A DNA stretch of 64,000 nucleotides, taken from Mycobacteroides chelonae (GTDB taxonomy: Bacteria > Actinomycetota > Actinomycetes > Mycobacteriales > Mycobacteriaceae). The first letter of the stretch is position 1, and each line of letters begins with the position of its first letter. The translations under genes and the position numbers were made by a program. The stretch spans positions 310,001 to 374,000 of the forward strand of contig JACHLF010000003.1 of the NCBI GenBank assembly GCA_014204435.1, read 5' to 3'. The notes under the pieces are model-generated. The model saw nothing but the letters and a program-made list of their open reading frames with translations. It was not told the DNA's origin and made no database searches. Below, one piece after another: positions 12,101-21,687 of this stretch.

Positions 12101-12716
12101 CCTGGAGCGGGAAATGCTGGGACTGTACGTATCCGGGCATCCGCTCAATGGGGTGGCGCACCTGCTGAGCCGTCAGACCGACACCCAGATCCCCACGATT
12201 CTGGAAGGCGATATCGCCAACGACACCCAGGTGCGTGTGGGAGGCATCCTGGCCTCGGTCAACCGTCGCGTCAACAAGAACGGAATGCCGTGGGCCTCGG
12301 CGCAGCTCGAGGACCTCACCGGTGGTATCGAGGTGCTCTTCTTCCCGCAGGCCTACTCGGTATACGGTGCCGAGATCGCCGACGACGCGGTGGTGCTCGT
12401 GAACGCCAAGGTTGCCATCCGGGATGACCGGATCTCTCTGATCGCCAATGACCTTGTGGTACCTGACTTCTCGCAGGCGGCCGATGATCGTCCGGTCGCG
12501 GTGACCATGCCGACCCGGCAATGCACCATCGACAAGGTGACGGCGCTCAAGCAGGTGTTGGCGCGGCATCCGGGCACCAACCAGGTACACCTGCGGTTGA
12601 TCAGCGGAGAACGTGTCACCACTCTGGAACTCGATCAGTCGCTTCGGGTGACGCCCTCGTCGGCGTTGATGGGCGACCTCAAGGCGCTGCTCGGACCGGG
12701 TTGCCTGGGCGGCTAG
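9159..12716 (+). CDS. dnaE1: DNA polymerase III alpha subunit, replicative
   Basis: Essential replicative polymerase and, in mycobacteria, also the main proofreader. The product is 1185 aa, close to M. tuberculosis DnaE1. The PHP domain opens with [14 protein letters not shown], whose metal ligands support 3'-5' exonuclease activity. The catalytic aspartates lie in [15 protein letters not shown] near residues 421-435. The C-terminal part holds the helix-hairpin-helix, an OB fold ([13 protein letters not shown]) and the tau-binding region. GTG 9159 is chosen because GAAAGG lies 6 nt upstream and it gives the standard N-terminus; the TTG at 9123 is less likely. Its TAG overlaps the stop codon of the convergent ArsR gene. 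Confidence 0.97.
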   Translation: MSSSNSSFVHLHNHTEYSMLDGAAKITPMLAEVERLGMTAVGMTDHGNMYGASEFYNVATATGVKPIIGIEAYIAPASRFDTKRVFWGDPGQKSDDVSGSGSYTHMTMVAENATGLRNLFKLSSLASFEGQLGKWARMDAELIAEYSSGVIATTGCPSGEVQTRLRLGQESEALAAAAKWQEIFGKDNFFLELMDHGLSIERRVREGLLEVGKKLGIPPLATNDCHYVTKDHAHNHEALLCVQTGKTMSDPTRFKFDGDGYYLKPASEMRDLWDDAVPGACDNTLLIAERVQLYEDVWNFKDRMPVFPVPEGEDQDSWLRKEVDRGLERRFEGVPGGVPDEYFTRAHYELDVIKQKGFPAYFLVVGDLVSHAKEVGIRVGPGRGSAAGSLVAYALGITNIDPIPHGLLFERFLNPERPSAPDIDIDFDDRRRGEMVRYATEKWGSDRVAQVITFGTIKTKAALKDSARIHYGQPGFAIADRITKALPPPIMAKDIPVWGITDPEHERYKEAAEVRTLIDTDPDVRTIFQTARGLEGLIRNAGVHACAVIMSSEPLTEAIPLWKRPQDGAIITGWDYPSCEAIGLLKMDFLGLRNLTVIGDALDNIKANRGIDLDLDHLPLDDPATYELLSRGDTLGVFQLDGGPMRDLLRRMQPTGFNDIVAVLALYRPGPMGMNAHNDYADRKNGRQPIKPIHPELEEPLKEILSETYGLIVYQEQIMFIAQKVASYSMGKADALRKAMGKKKLEVLEAEYKGFYEGMTNNGFSEKAVKALWDTILPFAGYAFNKSHAAGYGLVSFWTAYLKANYPAEYMAGLLTSVGDDKDKAAIYLADCRRLGITVLPPDVNESVHNFASVGEDIRYGLGGVRNVGANVVQSLIATREEKGAFTDFSDYLHKIDIAACNKKVTESLVKAGAFDSLGHPRKGLFLVQSDAVDSVLGTKKAEAMGQFDLFGGSGDDSAESSSVFAIKVPDDEWEEKHKLALEREMLGLYVSGHPLNGVAHLLSRQTDTQIPTILEGDIANDTQVRVGGILASVNRRVNKNGMPWASAQLEDLTGGIEVLFFPQAYSVYGAEIADDAVVLVNAKVAIRDDRISLIANDLVVPDFSQAADDRPVAVTMPTRQCTIDKVTALKQVLARHPGTNQVHLRLISGERVTTLELDQSLRVTPSSALMGDLKALLGPGCLGG

Positions 12717-13048
12717 CTCGCCGCTTCGGGGCCATCGAGCCATTCGGCTTGATCGGCCACCACGCCGGTCAGGATCTTGCGCGCGGTGGCCAACAGCTCG
12801 GCCACCTGGGGCGAGGTCAACGTGTAGAGAACCGACAGCCCCTCACGGCGGGAGGTCACCAGGCCAGCCCGTCGCAGCACCGCCAGCTGCTGTGAGAGAT
12901 TCGCCGCCTCGATACCTACCTCGGGCAGCATTTCCGATACCGCCTGATCACGCTCGCTGAGCAGTTCCAGTACCCGGATGCGCACCGGATGGCCCAGCGT
13001 TTTGAAGAAATCCGCCTTCATCCGATACAGCGGCTGACGTGCGTCCAT
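12713..13048 (-). CDS. ArsR/SmtB-family regulator
   Basis: A 111-aa winged-helix repressor. The helix-turn-helix is around residues 35-75: [21 protein letters not shown] followed by the wing [17 protein letters not shown]. It opens with [20 protein letters not shown], typical of ArsR proteins that precede sulfate-permease or efflux genes. No clear metal-binding Cys pair (such as CxC in helix 3) is present, so it may sense something other than the classic metals. It is convergent with dnaE1, sharing the bases of the two stop codons (CTAG), and divergent from the DUF5313 gene. Target genes are not evident nearby, so it may be autoregulatory. Confidence 0.88.
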   Translation of the reverse strand: MDARQPLYRMKADFFKTLGHPVRIRVLELLSERDQAVSEMLPEVGIEAANLSQQLAVLRRAGLVTSRREGLSVLYTLTSPQVAELLATARKILTGVVADQAEWLDGPEAAS

Positions 13049-13075
13049 TTCAGTTCCACCTCACCACACAACAAC

Positions 13076-13099
13076 TTGCAAAGATTAGCAATCTGGCAA
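13076..13099. promoter_or_regulatory. Candidate ArsR operator (imperfect palindrome)
   Basis: TTGCaaAGATT-agc-AATCTggCAA is an imperfect inverted repeat about 28 bp upstream of the ArsR-family start, in the divergent region shared with the DUF5313 gene. Size and AT-rich character fit ArsR operators. This is inference from position and symmetry. Confidence 0.45.
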
Positions 13100-13220
13100 C
13101 AATGCTGAACAGGGGCACGTCTATAGTTCCAGTCGGCTCTCTCCGGGGCCTTACCTGTACTTCAGCAGGGTTGTCTGCTGCCCACTCCGGCGAGAGCCGC
13201 CTAGCGCTCAGGAGCTCTGT

Positions 13221-13637
13221 ATGACGACCGACCGGCCCAGCATGGGGCAGTTCATCACCTACGCCTACGGACGGCGCTTGCCGGACTCGATGCGTGCCTG
13301 GGTGGCCAATGATCTGTCTGGTCCGGGTGCGATCCGGCGGCACATGGTCCGGTACGTTATCCCGCCGCATTTCATCCTGGCTCCGTTCTGGCTGCTGCCC
13401 GGCGGAACATTGCTGCACGTGGCGATCACCCTGCCGATTTACGTCTGGGCGATCCTGATGACCCACGCACTCAACAAGATCTGGCGGCGCTACCGGTTGG
13501 CACAGCACGATCTGGATCCGAAACTGGCCGATATCGGCAACCGCGAGAAGCATGCGCGCAAGCACGAGGCATACGCTCAGCGCTACGGCGCCCGGCCGCA
13601 GTCCACCGACACGTACTCCAGCAGCGATCCCATCTGA
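13221..13637 (+). CDS. DUF5313 small membrane protein
   Basis: A 138-aa protein of the mycobacterial DUF5313 type; function unknown. The N-terminus RPSMGQFITYAYGRRLPDSMR is the conserved part, followed by two hydrophobic stretches (about residues 48-62 and 66-85) that could cross the membrane, then a basic helix (ALNKIWRRYRLAQHDLDP). The C-terminal tail is hydrophilic. ATG 13221 has CAGGAG 8 nt upstream. It is transcribed divergently from the ArsR regulator across a 170-bp gap with the candidate operator. Confidence 0.8.
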   Translation: MTTDRPSMGQFITYAYGRRLPDSMRAWVANDLSGPGAIRRHMVRYVIPPHFILAPFWLLPGGTLLHVAITLPIYVWAILMTHALNKIWRRYRLAQHDLDPKLADIGNREKHARKHEAYAQRYGARPQSTDTYSSSDPI

Positions 13638-13645
13638 TCAGCTGG

Positions 13646-14464
13646 TCAGCGCGTCGAGTCGGCCCACGGCTCGTCGTTCTTCCTGCGCCGTGCCGTCTCG
13701 TCACGCCGGTCCTTGGCCCACTGCTCCTCGAAGGTCAGCCCCGGACGTGCGCTCGGGATGCGGTTCATGGCGCTGCTCAGCCAGCGCGGCGGCGTGGCCG
13801 GCTCCCATTGCGGGAAGGTGGTGCTCAGCGAATACATGGTCTTGAGGGCGACGAACACTCCGAACAGTGCGGACGGCGCATCGGTGACCGCGACTGCGAA
13901 CATCCCGAAGATCAGGGTCAGGTGCACGACGGCCACTCGCAGAAAGCCGCGACTCGCCATCACCTCGAGCTGCCAGAAGGACCACCGGCGTAGTGAGGGA
14001 AGGTCTATCAGGAGGTCAACGGCGAGGGCGATGAGCACCTGAAGGCATCCGAATCCGACACTGTGCCAGTCGATACCGATCAGTGCGGCCTTGCCGTTGT
14101 GAGTGAGCAGGAACACGATCACCGCGAGAAAGAATCCATGTGCACCGGAAAAGACAAGGGTGGTGAACAGGAACCCCTTGACGAACGAGGCGCGCGAGTA
14201 GCTGCGGTCCGGCCCGGGGGCCTCGTATCTGAAGTGCCCGCGACGCGGACTCCACCTCCGGTGCAGAATCGCACGGAGGGCGATGAACAGGGACGCCACC
14301 ACCGTCTCGAACCAGTAGACGGCGAGCGTGGTGCCGGCCGACCATCCTGCGACGAACCACCCGGTGACGGGGATGGCATTGACCGCGAGCATCGTGGCCA
14401 GATGCAGAATCCGGTTGAGGGTCCCGGGTTCGTCCGATGCCGGGACGGAGTCCGGTGCGATCAC
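13646..14464 (-). CDS. DUF6498-type integral membrane protein
   Basis: A 272-aa membrane protein with about six hydrophobic segments; function unknown. Recognisable segments are NAIPVTGWFVAGWSAGTTL, YWFETVVASLFIALRAILH and GFLFTTLVFSGAHGFFLAVI. The last 45 residues are hydrophilic and charged. The frame is open to 14557, but GTG 14464 overlaps the stop of the upstream gene (GTGA), which suggests the real start and a two-gene operon. The DUF assignment is from memory of this family and is moderately sure. Confidence 0.75.
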   Translation of the reverse strand: MIAPDSVPASDEPGTLNRILHLATMLAVNAIPVTGWFVAGWSAGTTLAVYWFETVVASLFIALRAILHRRWSPRRGHFRYEAPGPDRSYSRASFVKGFLFTTLVFSGAHGFFLAVIVFLLTHNGKAALIGIDWHSVGFGCLQVLIALAVDLLIDLPSLRRWSFWQLEVMASRGFLRVAVVHLTLIFGMFAVAVTDAPSALFGVFVALKTMYSLSTTFPQWEPATPPRWLSSAMNRIPSARPGLTFEEQWAKDRRDETARRRKNDEPWADSTR

Positions 14465-15186
14465 GGCCAGCTCAGGATGTTCACAGCACGGGCGAGCACC
14501 AGTGCAACGGTCGAGAATGCCACCATCGATAGCAACGCCATCAGCATCTTCGCCCACCGGTACGCCAGCATGGTGTCCGTGGGGCAGAAGGCGACAACGT
14601 TGGTGAAGCTCACGTACAAGTAGTCAGGGAACTTCGGATGCCAATCCGGCGGTGCGAGTTTGAGATTGGCCATTTGCGGAAACCTGAAGTCCGGTTGCGG
14701 CCGTTCCAGGGTGTGGCGGGCGAAGGGTCCGCTGCGATCGAACTCCCAGTACCGCATACCGCACACGATCACGTTGGTGATGAATATGGCTAGCCCGCTG
14801 CCGAGCATTACGCGTGGGTTGTCGCCGATCTGCCCGGAGACGATCTTGTCATCGAGGAGAACCGCGGAGATCAGCAGATACGTCGCCCAGCGCCCGAGAG
14901 TCGTTGAGCGCGTGAACTTTATCGGATCGAGAATGGCCAGGATCAGCAGGAGTGCGGACTCGAGAACGGGCAGCGGCCAGCGTGGGGTCACAGTGAACTG
15001 CGCCGGGATGGCCAACGGGAGACCGACTGCGGCGATCAGTGCGATGAGGACAGGTATCCGGCTTTCCGGCGCTCCCGGACGCAGCCACGACGGCAGATGC
15101 TTCTCGGCGGCCCATGCATCATCGGTGACCTCATGGGCAAGTCGCTCCATGCGTTGCCCGGCAGTGGAATCGCGTCGCGAAGACAT
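14461..15186 (-). CDS. Integral membrane protein, DUF1345-like
   Basis: A 241-aa conserved mycobacterial membrane protein of unknown function. After a hydrophilic N-terminus of about 40 residues there are roughly five hydrophobic segments. The segment YVSFTNVVAFCPTDTML near residue 190 resembles the pore-like loop of DUF1345 and two-helix channel proteins (SFT...PTDT), so an ion-channel role is conceivable but unproven. It is first of a two-gene unit with the DUF6498 protein. ATG 15186 is the only reasonable start. Confidence 0.75.
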   Translation of the reverse strand: MSSRRDSTAGQRMERLAHEVTDDAWAAEKHLPSWLRPGAPESRIPVLIALIAAVGLPLAIPAQFTVTPRWPLPVLESALLLILAILDPIKFTRSTTLGRWATYLLISAVLLDDKIVSGQIGDNPRVMLGSGLAIFITNVIVCGMRYWEFDRSGPFARHTLERPQPDFRFPQMANLKLAPPDWHPKFPDYLYVSFTNVVAFCPTDTMLAYRWAKMLMALLSMVAFSTVALVLARAVNILSWP

Positions 15187-15219
15187 GGGGATGTATTACA
15201 CCCCGGGGTGGGGTTCGGC

Positions 15220-15426
15220 TCAGTGAATGAGCGAGCCGGTCAGCCAGACAAAGCTGGCGACGGCGGCGGAGGAGAGCGCCGCGGTCGCCAGCGTCGCGAT
15301 GAGCAGAAGCGTGATGACGAAGACCACGGCACCCGCTCCGAGTGCTAGCAGCTTGTAGACGGGCCATGCGGCTGCGGTGACGTCTACCGACCGCACCGGG
15401 CGAGCAGTGCGTTCACACGTCGTCAT
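15220..15426 (-). CDS. Small hydrophobic membrane protein
   Basis: A 68-aa ORF with a short basic N-terminus (MTTCERTARPVRSVD) and a hydrophobic core from about residue 20 to 62, rich in Ala, Val and Leu, enough for one or two membrane helices. It lies just upstream of the DUF1345-like gene on the same strand, 33 bp apart. I do not recognise a family; position and composition support a real small membrane protein. Confidence 0.55.
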   Translation of the reverse strand: MTTCERTARPVRSVDVTAAAWPVYKLLALGAGAVVFVITLLLIATLATAALSSAAVASFVWLTGSLIH

Positions 15427-15544
15427 GGGTACAGGATAGGCCTAACGATGAAGTTCGGTCAACCGAACACGCGCATCGCGGGCAATGAAACAAAGCCATT
15501 CGACACCGTTATCGGGATGAATCCCCGGTGGGGGGAGCGATACA

Positions 15545-15991
15545 GTGGTCGCCATGCCATTAACCGGTGAATACGAACCCAGTGGACTCGATTGGTCGCA
15601 GAAGCAGGTGGCCAGGATTATCGAGAGCGGGACCACCGATGGCACCACCATCGCGGATATGCCGGTGATCCTGTTGACCACGCTCGGCGCCAAATCCGGG
15701 AAGCTGCGCAAGATCGCCCTGATGCGGGTCGAGCACAACGGTGAGTACGCCATCGTCGCCTCGCTCGGCGGGGCGCCCAAGAACCCCGTCTGGTACTACA
15801 ACGTGAAAGAGAACCCGATCGTCGAACTGCAGGACGGCGGCACCACCAAGGACTACCAGGCACGCGAGGTGCTTGGCGACGAGAAGGCCACGTGGTGGGA
15901 CCGTGCCGTCGAGGCCTACCCGCCTTACGCGGAATACCAGACCAAGACCGACCGTCAGATCCCGGTTTTCGTGCTGACGCCTGTCTCTTGA
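15545..15991 (+). CDS. Ddn-family F420-dependent oxidoreductase
   Basis: Member of the deazaflavin-dependent nitroreductase family (Ddn/FDOR-B), which uses F420H2 to reduce quinones or nitro compounds. Family motifs: [20 protein letters not shown] (residues about 41-60), [21 protein letters not shown] and [20 protein letters not shown] at the C-terminus. Length is 148 aa from GTG 15545 or 145 aa from ATG 15554. The same neighbour relation, a Ddn homologue just before ilvA, exists in M. tuberculosis (Rv1558-Rv1559). Its stop overlaps the ilvA start, implying coupled translation. Confidence 0.88.
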   Translation: MVAMPLTGEYEPSGLDWSQKQVARIIESGTTDGTTIADMPVILLTTLGAKSGKLRKIALMRVEHNGEYAIVASLGGAPKNPVWYYNVKENPIVELQDGGTTKDYQAREVLGDEKATWWDRAVEAYPPYAEYQTKTDRQIPVFVLTPVS

Positions 15992-17247
15992 GCGCCGGCC
16001 TGGTGGTGACCGCCGCCGATATCGATGCGGCGGCCAAGCGCATCGACGAGGTGGTGCACCCTACTCCCGTCCAGCATGCCGACCGGTTGTCCGCACTGAC
16101 CGGTGCCAACGTGTACCTCAAGCGCGAAGACCTGCAATCGGTCCGTTCGTACAAACTGCGCGGCGCCTTCAACCTCTTGATGCAGCTCAGCGATGAGGAG
16201 AAGGCTGCAGGCGTGGTGTGCTCCAGCGCCGGCAACCACGCCCAGGGATTCGCGCTGGCCTGCAACTCAATGGGCGTGCACGGCCGGGTCTACATTCCCA
16301 GCAAGACGCCCAAGCAGAAGCGCCAGCGAATCACCTACCACGGCAACGGATTCGTGGAGTTGATCGCGGTCGGGCACGGCTACGACGAAGCCGCGGCAAC
16401 GGCCAGGGCCGACGCCGAACGTACCGGAGCGACGTTGGTTCCGGCATTTGACGACCCGCGGACCATCGCGGGACAAGGCACCATCGCGGCCGAGATCCTG
16501 GAGCAGCTGGACGCCGTGCCCGACGTGGTGGTGGTGCCCGTCGGCGGTGGCGGCTGTGCCGCCGGAATCACCGCCTACCTGCAGGAACGCGCACCCTCGG
16601 TGCGGATCGTCGGCGTCGAACCGGCCGGGGCCGCCTGCATGGCCGCAGCCTTGGCCGCCGGAAAGCCGGTTCCGCTGGAGCACGTCGATCCTTTCGTGGA
16701 CGGTGCTGCCGTCCGGGTGGCCGGCGCGTTGACGCACGAGGTGTTGGCGGCAGCCGGTGACTCCATCCGCATGACAGCGGTCTCGGAGGGTGCTGTCTGC
16801 ACTACCATGCTGGAGCTCTACCAGAACGAGGGCATCATCGCCGAACCCGCGGGCGCGCTGTCGGTGGCCGCGCTGGCCGACCTGGACCTGACGCCGGGTG
16901 AAACCGTTGTCTGTCTCATTTCCGGTGGCAACAACGATGTTTCGCGTTACGGCGAGATCCTGGAGCGCTCCCTGGTGCACCTGGGACTCAAGCATTACTT
17001 TCTGGTGGACTTCCCGCAGGAGCCGGGCGCGTTGCGCCGGTTCCTGGGCGAGGTGCTAGGTCCCAACGACGACATCACGCTGTTCGAGTACGTTAAGCGG
17101 AACAACCGCGAGATGGGTGCGGCGCTGGTGGGCATCGAACTCAGCAACGCCGACGACCTGTCGGGTCTGCTGGATCGTATGCAGGTCTCCGACCTGGATA
17201 TCGAACGGCTGGAGCCTGATTCGGCAGCGTTCCGCTACCTGACGTAG
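15988..17247 (+). CDS. ilvA: Threonine dehydratase (deaminase), biosynthetic
   Basis: PLP enzyme converting threonine to 2-oxobutanoate, the first step of isoleucine synthesis. The Schiff-base Lys is in [11 protein letters not shown] (about K56); the glycine-rich phosphate-binding loop is [10 protein letters not shown]. The C-terminal part ([22 protein letters not shown]) is a single ACT-like regulatory domain, the short form seen in actinobacteria. I place the start at TTG 15988, which overlaps the preceding stop (TTGA) and gives 419 aa; GTG at 16003 or 16006 is possible. It converges with glgX, the stops being about 6 bp apart. Confidence 0.94.
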   Translation: MSAGLVVTAADIDAAAKRIDEVVHPTPVQHADRLSALTGANVYLKREDLQSVRSYKLRGAFNLLMQLSDEEKAAGVVCSSAGNHAQGFALACNSMGVHGRVYIPSKTPKQKRQRITYHGNGFVELIAVGHGYDEAAATARADAERTGATLVPAFDDPRTIAGQGTIAAEILEQLDAVPDVVVVPVGGGGCAAGITAYLQERAPSVRIVGVEPAGAACMAAALAAGKPVPLEHVDPFVDGAAVRVAGALTHEVLAAAGDSIRMTAVSEGAVCTTMLELYQNEGIIAEPAGALSVAALADLDLTPGETVVCLISGGNNDVSRYGEILERSLVHLGLKHYFLVDFPQEPGALRRFLGEVLGPNDDITLFEYVKRNNREMGAALVGIELSNADDLSGLLDRMQVSDLDIERLEPDSAAFRYLT

Positions 17248-17252
17248 CTCGG

Positions 17253-19394
17253 CTAGTCGCTCTTACGCAGCACCACGAGAGCGCGGTCCTGCACGCGCAC
17301 GGTTTTGCCGGCGCTCACCACGGCCGAGCATCGACCGTCGGGTTCGGCAGTGTCGAGCACCGCGGTCCACTGCGAGGCGTAGTCGCCGTCGGGTGTCACG
17401 AAATCCAGTGGTTCGTCGAAAGCATTGAAGCACAACAGGAATGAGTCGCCCGAAACACGCTCACCGCGTGCGTTAGGCTCTGGGATCGCGTCGCCGTTGA
17501 GGAAGACCGCCAGGCTTCTGCCGAATCCGCTGTCCCAATCGGCGGTGGTCATCTCCTCGCCGGCGGGGGTCAGCCAGGCGATATCGCGTACTTCTTCGCC
17601 CTCACGGATCGGGCGCCCGGCGAAGAACCTGCGGCGCCGAAACACCGGGTGCTGCTTGCGCAGTGCGATCACGGTCCTGGCGAAATACAGCAGCTCGGCA
17701 TTCGTGGAGGCGAGTTCCCAATCCATCCAGGACAGGGGCGAATCCTGGCAGTAGACGTTGTTGTTGCCCTGTTGGGTGCGGCCGATTTCGTCGCCGTGGG
17801 AAAGCATCGGGGTGCCCTGGCTTAGCACCAGAGTCGCCAAGATGTTGCGCATCTGTCGGGTCCGCAGCGCGAGGATCGCGGCGTCGTCAGTGGGGCCTTC
17901 GACCCCGCAGTTCCACGAACGGTTGTAGGTTTCGCCATCCTGGTTGTTCTCGCCGTTGGCCTCGTTGTGTTTCTCGTTGTAGGAGACGAGGTCCCGCAGG
18001 GTGAAGCCGTCGTGCGCGGTGACGAAGTTGATACTCGCGCTGGGCCGGCGCCCGGTGGCCTCATAAAGGTCGGAGGAGCCGGTCAGTCGGGAGGCGAACT
18101 CTCCGAGAGTGGCCGGCTGTCCACGCCAATAATCGCGAACGGTGTCGCGGAACTTGCCGTTCCATTCGGTCCACAGCCCGGGGAAGTTGCCCACTTGATA
18201 TCCGCCCTCGCCGATATCCCACGGCTCGGCGATCAGTTTGACCTGGCTGACGACCGGATCTTGTTGAACCAGATCGAAGAAGGCGGATAGCCGGTCGACG
18301 TCGTGCAGCTCGCGGGCCAGGGTCGAGGCAAGGTCGAAGCGGAACCCGTCGACGTGCATCTCGGTCACCCAATAGCGCAGCGAATCCATGATCAGCTGCA
18401 GCGTGTGTGGGTGGCGGGCGTTGAGGCTGTTACCGGTGCCGGTGTAGTCGGTGTATCGGGCTAGGTTGTCGTCGTTGAGTTTGTAGTAGGCGCGATTGTC
18501 GATGCCCCGGAAACTCAGGGTCGGACCGATGTGGTCACCTTCTGCGGTGTGGTTGTAGACGACATCGAGGATGACCTCGATACCCGCTTCGTGAAATGCG
18601 CGCACCATCGCCTTGAACTCGGCGACAGCACCACCGGCGTGCGGGGACGAGGCATATCCCGCGTGTGGGGCCAGGTATCCGAAGGTGTTGTACCCCCAGT
18701 AATTCCGCAGGCCCAGGGCGATCAGTCTGCTGTCGTGGAAGAACTGGTGCACAGGCATCAACTCGATCGCGGTGACACCCAGGGAGTTCAGGTGATCGAT
18801 CACCGCCGGGTGCGCCAGACCGGCATATGTTCCCCTGAGCTCTTCGGGGACCCCGGGATGGGTCTGCGTCATGCCCTTGACGTGCGCCTCGTAGATGACG
18901 GTCTCGTGGTACGGGGTGCGGGGTCGACGATCGGAACCCCAGTCGAAGTAGGGATTGATGACGACGGTGCTCATGGTGTGGCCCAGGGAATCTCGTCCCA
19001 CCAGCACCTCGGTGTCCACCGGGTCGATCTGGTAGGACAGCAGCGGCGGCGTCGTGTCAGGGCCGTAATCGAACTCGCCGTGGAAGGCCTTGCCGTACGG
19101 ATCGAGCAGCAGCTTGTTCGGGTCGCATCGATGCCCGTTCTCCGGATCCCACGGGCCGTGCACCCGGAATCCGTAACGCTGGCCGGGGGAGATGGTGGGC
19201 AGATAGCAGTGCCAGACGTACCCGTCGACTTCCTCGAGGGGCACTCGGGTTTCGGTGCCGTCCTTGGCGATCAGGCACAGCTCGACCGAGGTGGCCACCT
19301 CGGAGAACAACGAGAAGTTGGTGCCCGCGCCGTCATAGGTGGCGCCCAGTGGGTATGGGTTGCCCGGCCATACCTGAAGCGGTGGCAGGGTCAT
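17253..19394 (-). CDS. glgX: Glycogen debranching enzyme (GlgX/TreX)
   Basis: GH13 isoamylase-type enzyme that removes alpha-1,6 branches from glycogen or maltodextrin; in mycobacteria it usually works in the TreX-TreY-TreZ trehalose route. The 713-aa protein has an N-terminal CBM48 domain (NPYPLGATYDGAGTNFSLFS) and the catalytic barrel with nucleophile Asp in VDGFRFDLAS, acid Glu in LIAEPWDIG and third Asp in VTAHDGFTLRD. The C-terminal domain is complete. Unlike in M. tuberculosis, no treY or treZ lies between it and ilvA; the 5-bp gap to ilvA leaves no room. Confidence 0.94.
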   Translation of the reverse strand: MTLPPLQVWPGNPYPLGATYDGAGTNFSLFSEVATSVELCLIAKDGTETRVPLEEVDGYVWHCYLPTISPGQRYGFRVHGPWDPENGHRCDPNKLLLDPYGKAFHGEFDYGPDTTPPLLSYQIDPVDTEVLVGRDSLGHTMSTVVINPYFDWGSDRRPRTPYHETVIYEAHVKGMTQTHPGVPEELRGTYAGLAHPAVIDHLNSLGVTAIELMPVHQFFHDSRLIALGLRNYWGYNTFGYLAPHAGYASSPHAGGAVAEFKAMVRAFHEAGIEVILDVVYNHTAEGDHIGPTLSFRGIDNRAYYKLNDDNLARYTDYTGTGNSLNARHPHTLQLIMDSLRYWVTEMHVDGFRFDLASTLARELHDVDRLSAFFDLVQQDPVVSQVKLIAEPWDIGEGGYQVGNFPGLWTEWNGKFRDTVRDYWRGQPATLGEFASRLTGSSDLYEATGRRPSASINFVTAHDGFTLRDLVSYNEKHNEANGENNQDGETYNRSWNCGVEGPTDDAAILALRTRQMRNILATLVLSQGTPMLSHGDEIGRTQQGNNNVYCQDSPLSWMDWELASTNAELLYFARTVIALRKQHPVFRRRRFFAGRPIREGEEVRDIAWLTPAGEEMTTADWDSGFGRSLAVFLNGDAIPEPNARGERVSGDSFLLCFNAFDEPLDFVTPDGDYASQWTAVLDTAEPDGRCSAVVSAGKTVRVQDRALVVLRKSD

Positions 19395-19432
19395 ATGCGA
19401 ACCCTATCGGTCACGGACGCTGATCGCGCGCT

Positions 19433-21634
19433 TCACTGGCCGGGTTGAGTTGGGCGCCACCACCCGGTCGCCACGGCGATCTGCCGTCCGAGCTCCTTGG
19501 CCATGGTGCGCATGTAAGTGGCTGAGATGTGGTGAGAATCGTGATACACCAACACGTTTCCTTCCACCACTCGACATTTGTCGGGGCGGCAGATCGCCTT
19601 GGTCATATCGAGAATCTTCAACAGCGGGAACTTGTTCGCAATGGCGAGGGTGGGGTTCACGTCGTCGAGTGCACGATTGCGATCCATCGCGCACGAATCG
19701 GAGTTTCCGCCCGCTGAGATGCAGTCCGCCGCGGTGTAGGTGGTGCCGTCCTTGTCGATGAGCCACGGGGTGTCACGCATGCCCAGCACGGGGATCCCGG
19801 CCTGGTCGAGTGTCGACCAAATCCCCAGGTAGCTATCGGGCATCACATCGCCGTCGCCAAAGGCCGAACGGGGTCGAGTGGTGGTGGTGAACACGTAGTC
19901 GGGGTGTTCCTGGATCAGTCTTGACATCACCTCGTCGACCCATTTCTTGCAATCCGGGTAGGGATCGTTGGATCCGGCGATGCGAGGGACCTCCTCGGTG
20001 CTGAGCGGGCAGCCCATCTTGAGGTAGGTGGTGATTTTGAAGTTGTGCTGACGTCCCAGGATGTCCAGTGCGGTGACCCAGTGCTCTGCGTGCGAACCGC
20101 CAGCCAGCGCGATGGTCCGGGTGGCATGGGGATTGCCGTACGTACAGGTGATCACCGCGCGATTGCGGAAATCGCTGATGCAGTCCTGTTCAGTGGTGAT
20201 CGGCAGGTCGTCGGAGGCCTCCAGCGTGGTGGGCCGCATCGGTAGATCGGGAACCCGGTCGCCATACAACAGGGTCCCAGCGCCCGGGTAGTCACGCGGG
20301 CGCAGACCGGACAGCTCCTTGCCGTTGGAGCGCTGCACGGTGACGTGTTCAAGCCAGGTGAAGGAGGTGGCGGTGAGCGCGACGGCCATTAACACGATGG
20401 TGGTGCCCAGGGCCAGTGTCGGCCGGCGCAACCGTGTCCACAACGTCGAAGACGTCGAGACCACCCGGGGGTAGCGCAAGGGGGTCTCGACGTACTTGTT
20501 GGTCAGGTAGGCCAATGCCAGGGAGATGCCGAGGATGGCAGCGCCTTGCCGCAGCGAGACCTTGGGCTGACCGCTGTAGACCAGCCAGTAGACCAGCAGC
20601 GGCCAGTGCCACAGGTAGAGCGCGTAGGCCAGCGAGCCCAGTTCGATCAGCGGGCGCGCGGCCAGGAAGCGATTGGCCGCTGGCGGTGACATGTCGGTCG
20701 ACAGGTTCGCGGCAGACAAGATCAGCACCAGAGTGGCCACCACCGGAACCAGGGCCAGAGGTCCCGGGAATTCGCGGACGCCGTTGATGAGGGCACCACA
20801 CGACAGAATTGCCGCGAGCGCCACGATGCCGAGAACTTGACGAAGCCATATCGGCCAATGGGTGCCGGCCACGAATGCGCCTACCAGTACCCCGAGGAGC
20901 AACTCCCACGCCCGCGCGAAGCTGTCGTAGTACGCGACCGACTGGAAGTCCAGATGGGCGAAGATTGCGTAGACGAAGGATGCGATGCTCAGGCCGGCGA
21001 TGACCAGGATCAGCACGGTACGCATGTGGCGGCCCAGCGGTTTACGCAGCAGCACGGCTAGCAGGTACACCAGCGCCAGGAAGCCCACGTAGAACTGGCC
21101 CTGGACCGACATCGACCATAGGTGTTGCAGCGGGCTGACCGACTCGCTGGCCGCCAGGTAGTCCGCGGCCGTGTTGGCGAGCTCCCAGTTCTGGTAGTAG
21201 CCGAGGCTGGCCAGGCTCTGTTCGGCAAATGTCTCCCAGCGGGTTTCCGGCTGCACCAACACGGTCAGTACGGCACAGGCCGCCAGCACCAGGATGAGCG
21301 CGGGCAGCAGGCGCCGGACCAGTCGTTTCAGCACCGGCACAGGGTTGAGAGAAGCTCCCTGTGTGGTTGCTGTGCGCAGCAGCTTGCTGCCGTAGAAGAA
21401 GCCCGAAAGAGTTAAGAAAACGTCAACTCCGCCCGACACCCGGCCGAACCACACGTGAAATACGGCGACCAGAAAGATCGCGATCCCACGCAGGCCGTCG
21501 AGGTCATGGCGGTAAAATGTCTTGTCGCTCTTCGGTTTTGGGGTGGCGTCACCCGCCGTGGCGGGTGACGCCACGGGCTCGGTCATTGGTTTGGTTGCTG
21601 AGACGAAGAACATTTTCGCCCCCAATGTACCCAT
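19433..21634 (-). CDS. Acyltransferase-3 / SGNH fusion membrane protein
   Basis: Large membrane O-acyltransferase, orthologous in position to M. tuberculosis Rv1565c. Residues about 40-400 form the multi-helix acyltransferase-3 domain: [20 protein letters not shown] at its start and [14 protein letters not shown] later. A periplasmic SGNH-like domain follows ([11 protein letters not shown] with the nucleophilic Ser; the C-terminal [12 protein letters not shown] carries the Asp/His pair). Such proteins acetylate or acylate cell-surface glycans. Starts at 21634, 21613 and 21586 are all possible; a 32-bp palindrome lies within the codons just after the last of these. The gene is divergent from bioA. 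Confidence 0.88.
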   Translation of the reverse strand: MGTLGAKMFFVSATKPMTEPVASPATAGDATPKPKSDKTFYRHDLDGLRGIAIFLVAVFHVWFGRVSGGVDVFLTLSGFFYGSKLLRTATTQGASLNPVPVLKRLVRRLLPALILVLAACAVLTVLVQPETRWETFAEQSLASLGYYQNWELANTAADYLAASESVSPLQHLWSMSVQGQFYVGFLALVYLLAVLLRKPLGRHMRTVLILVIAGLSIASFVYAIFAHLDFQSVAYYDSFARAWELLLGVLVGAFVAGTHWPIWLRQVLGIVALAAILSCGALINGVREFPGPLALVPVVATLVLILSAANLSTDMSPPAANRFLAARPLIELGSLAYALYLWHWPLLVYWLVYSGQPKVSLRQGAAILGISLALAYLTNKYVETPLRYPRVVSTSSTLWTRLRRPTLALGTTIVLMAVALTATSFTWLEHVTVQRSNGKELSGLRPRDYPGAGTLLYGDRVPDLPMRPTTLEASDDLPITTEQDCISDFRNRAVITCTYGNPHATRTIALAGGSHAEHWVTALDILGRQHNFKITTYLKMGCPLSTEEVPRIAGSNDPYPDCKKWVDEVMSRLIQEHPDYVFTTTTRPRSAFGDGDVMPDSYLGIWSTLDQAGIPVLGMRDTPWLIDKDGTTYTAADCISAGGNSDSCAMDRNRALDDVNPTLAIANKFPLLKILDMTKAICRPDKCRVVEGNVLVYHDSHHISATYMRTMAKELGRQIAVATGWWRPTQPGQ
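21543..21574. repeat. Perfect 32-bp palindrome in the acyltransferase gene start
   Basis: GTGGCGTCACCCGCC (21543-21557) and GGCGGGTGACGCCAC (21560-21574) are exact reverse complements separated by 2 nt. The element is translated in the first codons of the acyltransferase gene (around [11 protein letters not shown]). It would form a very stable hairpin near the start of the mRNA. Confidence 0.85.
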
Positions 21635-21687
21635 GGTTGCCGAGAGTCCTGGCAGTTGCGCGCCAACGGCGTGTACGCGTGAGGCGA

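Noticed and set aside
9390..12743. Long minus-strand frames opposite dnaE1
   Set aside because: High-GC shadow frames with Arg/His/Gln-rich sequence and no family resemblance; dnaE1 explains the region.
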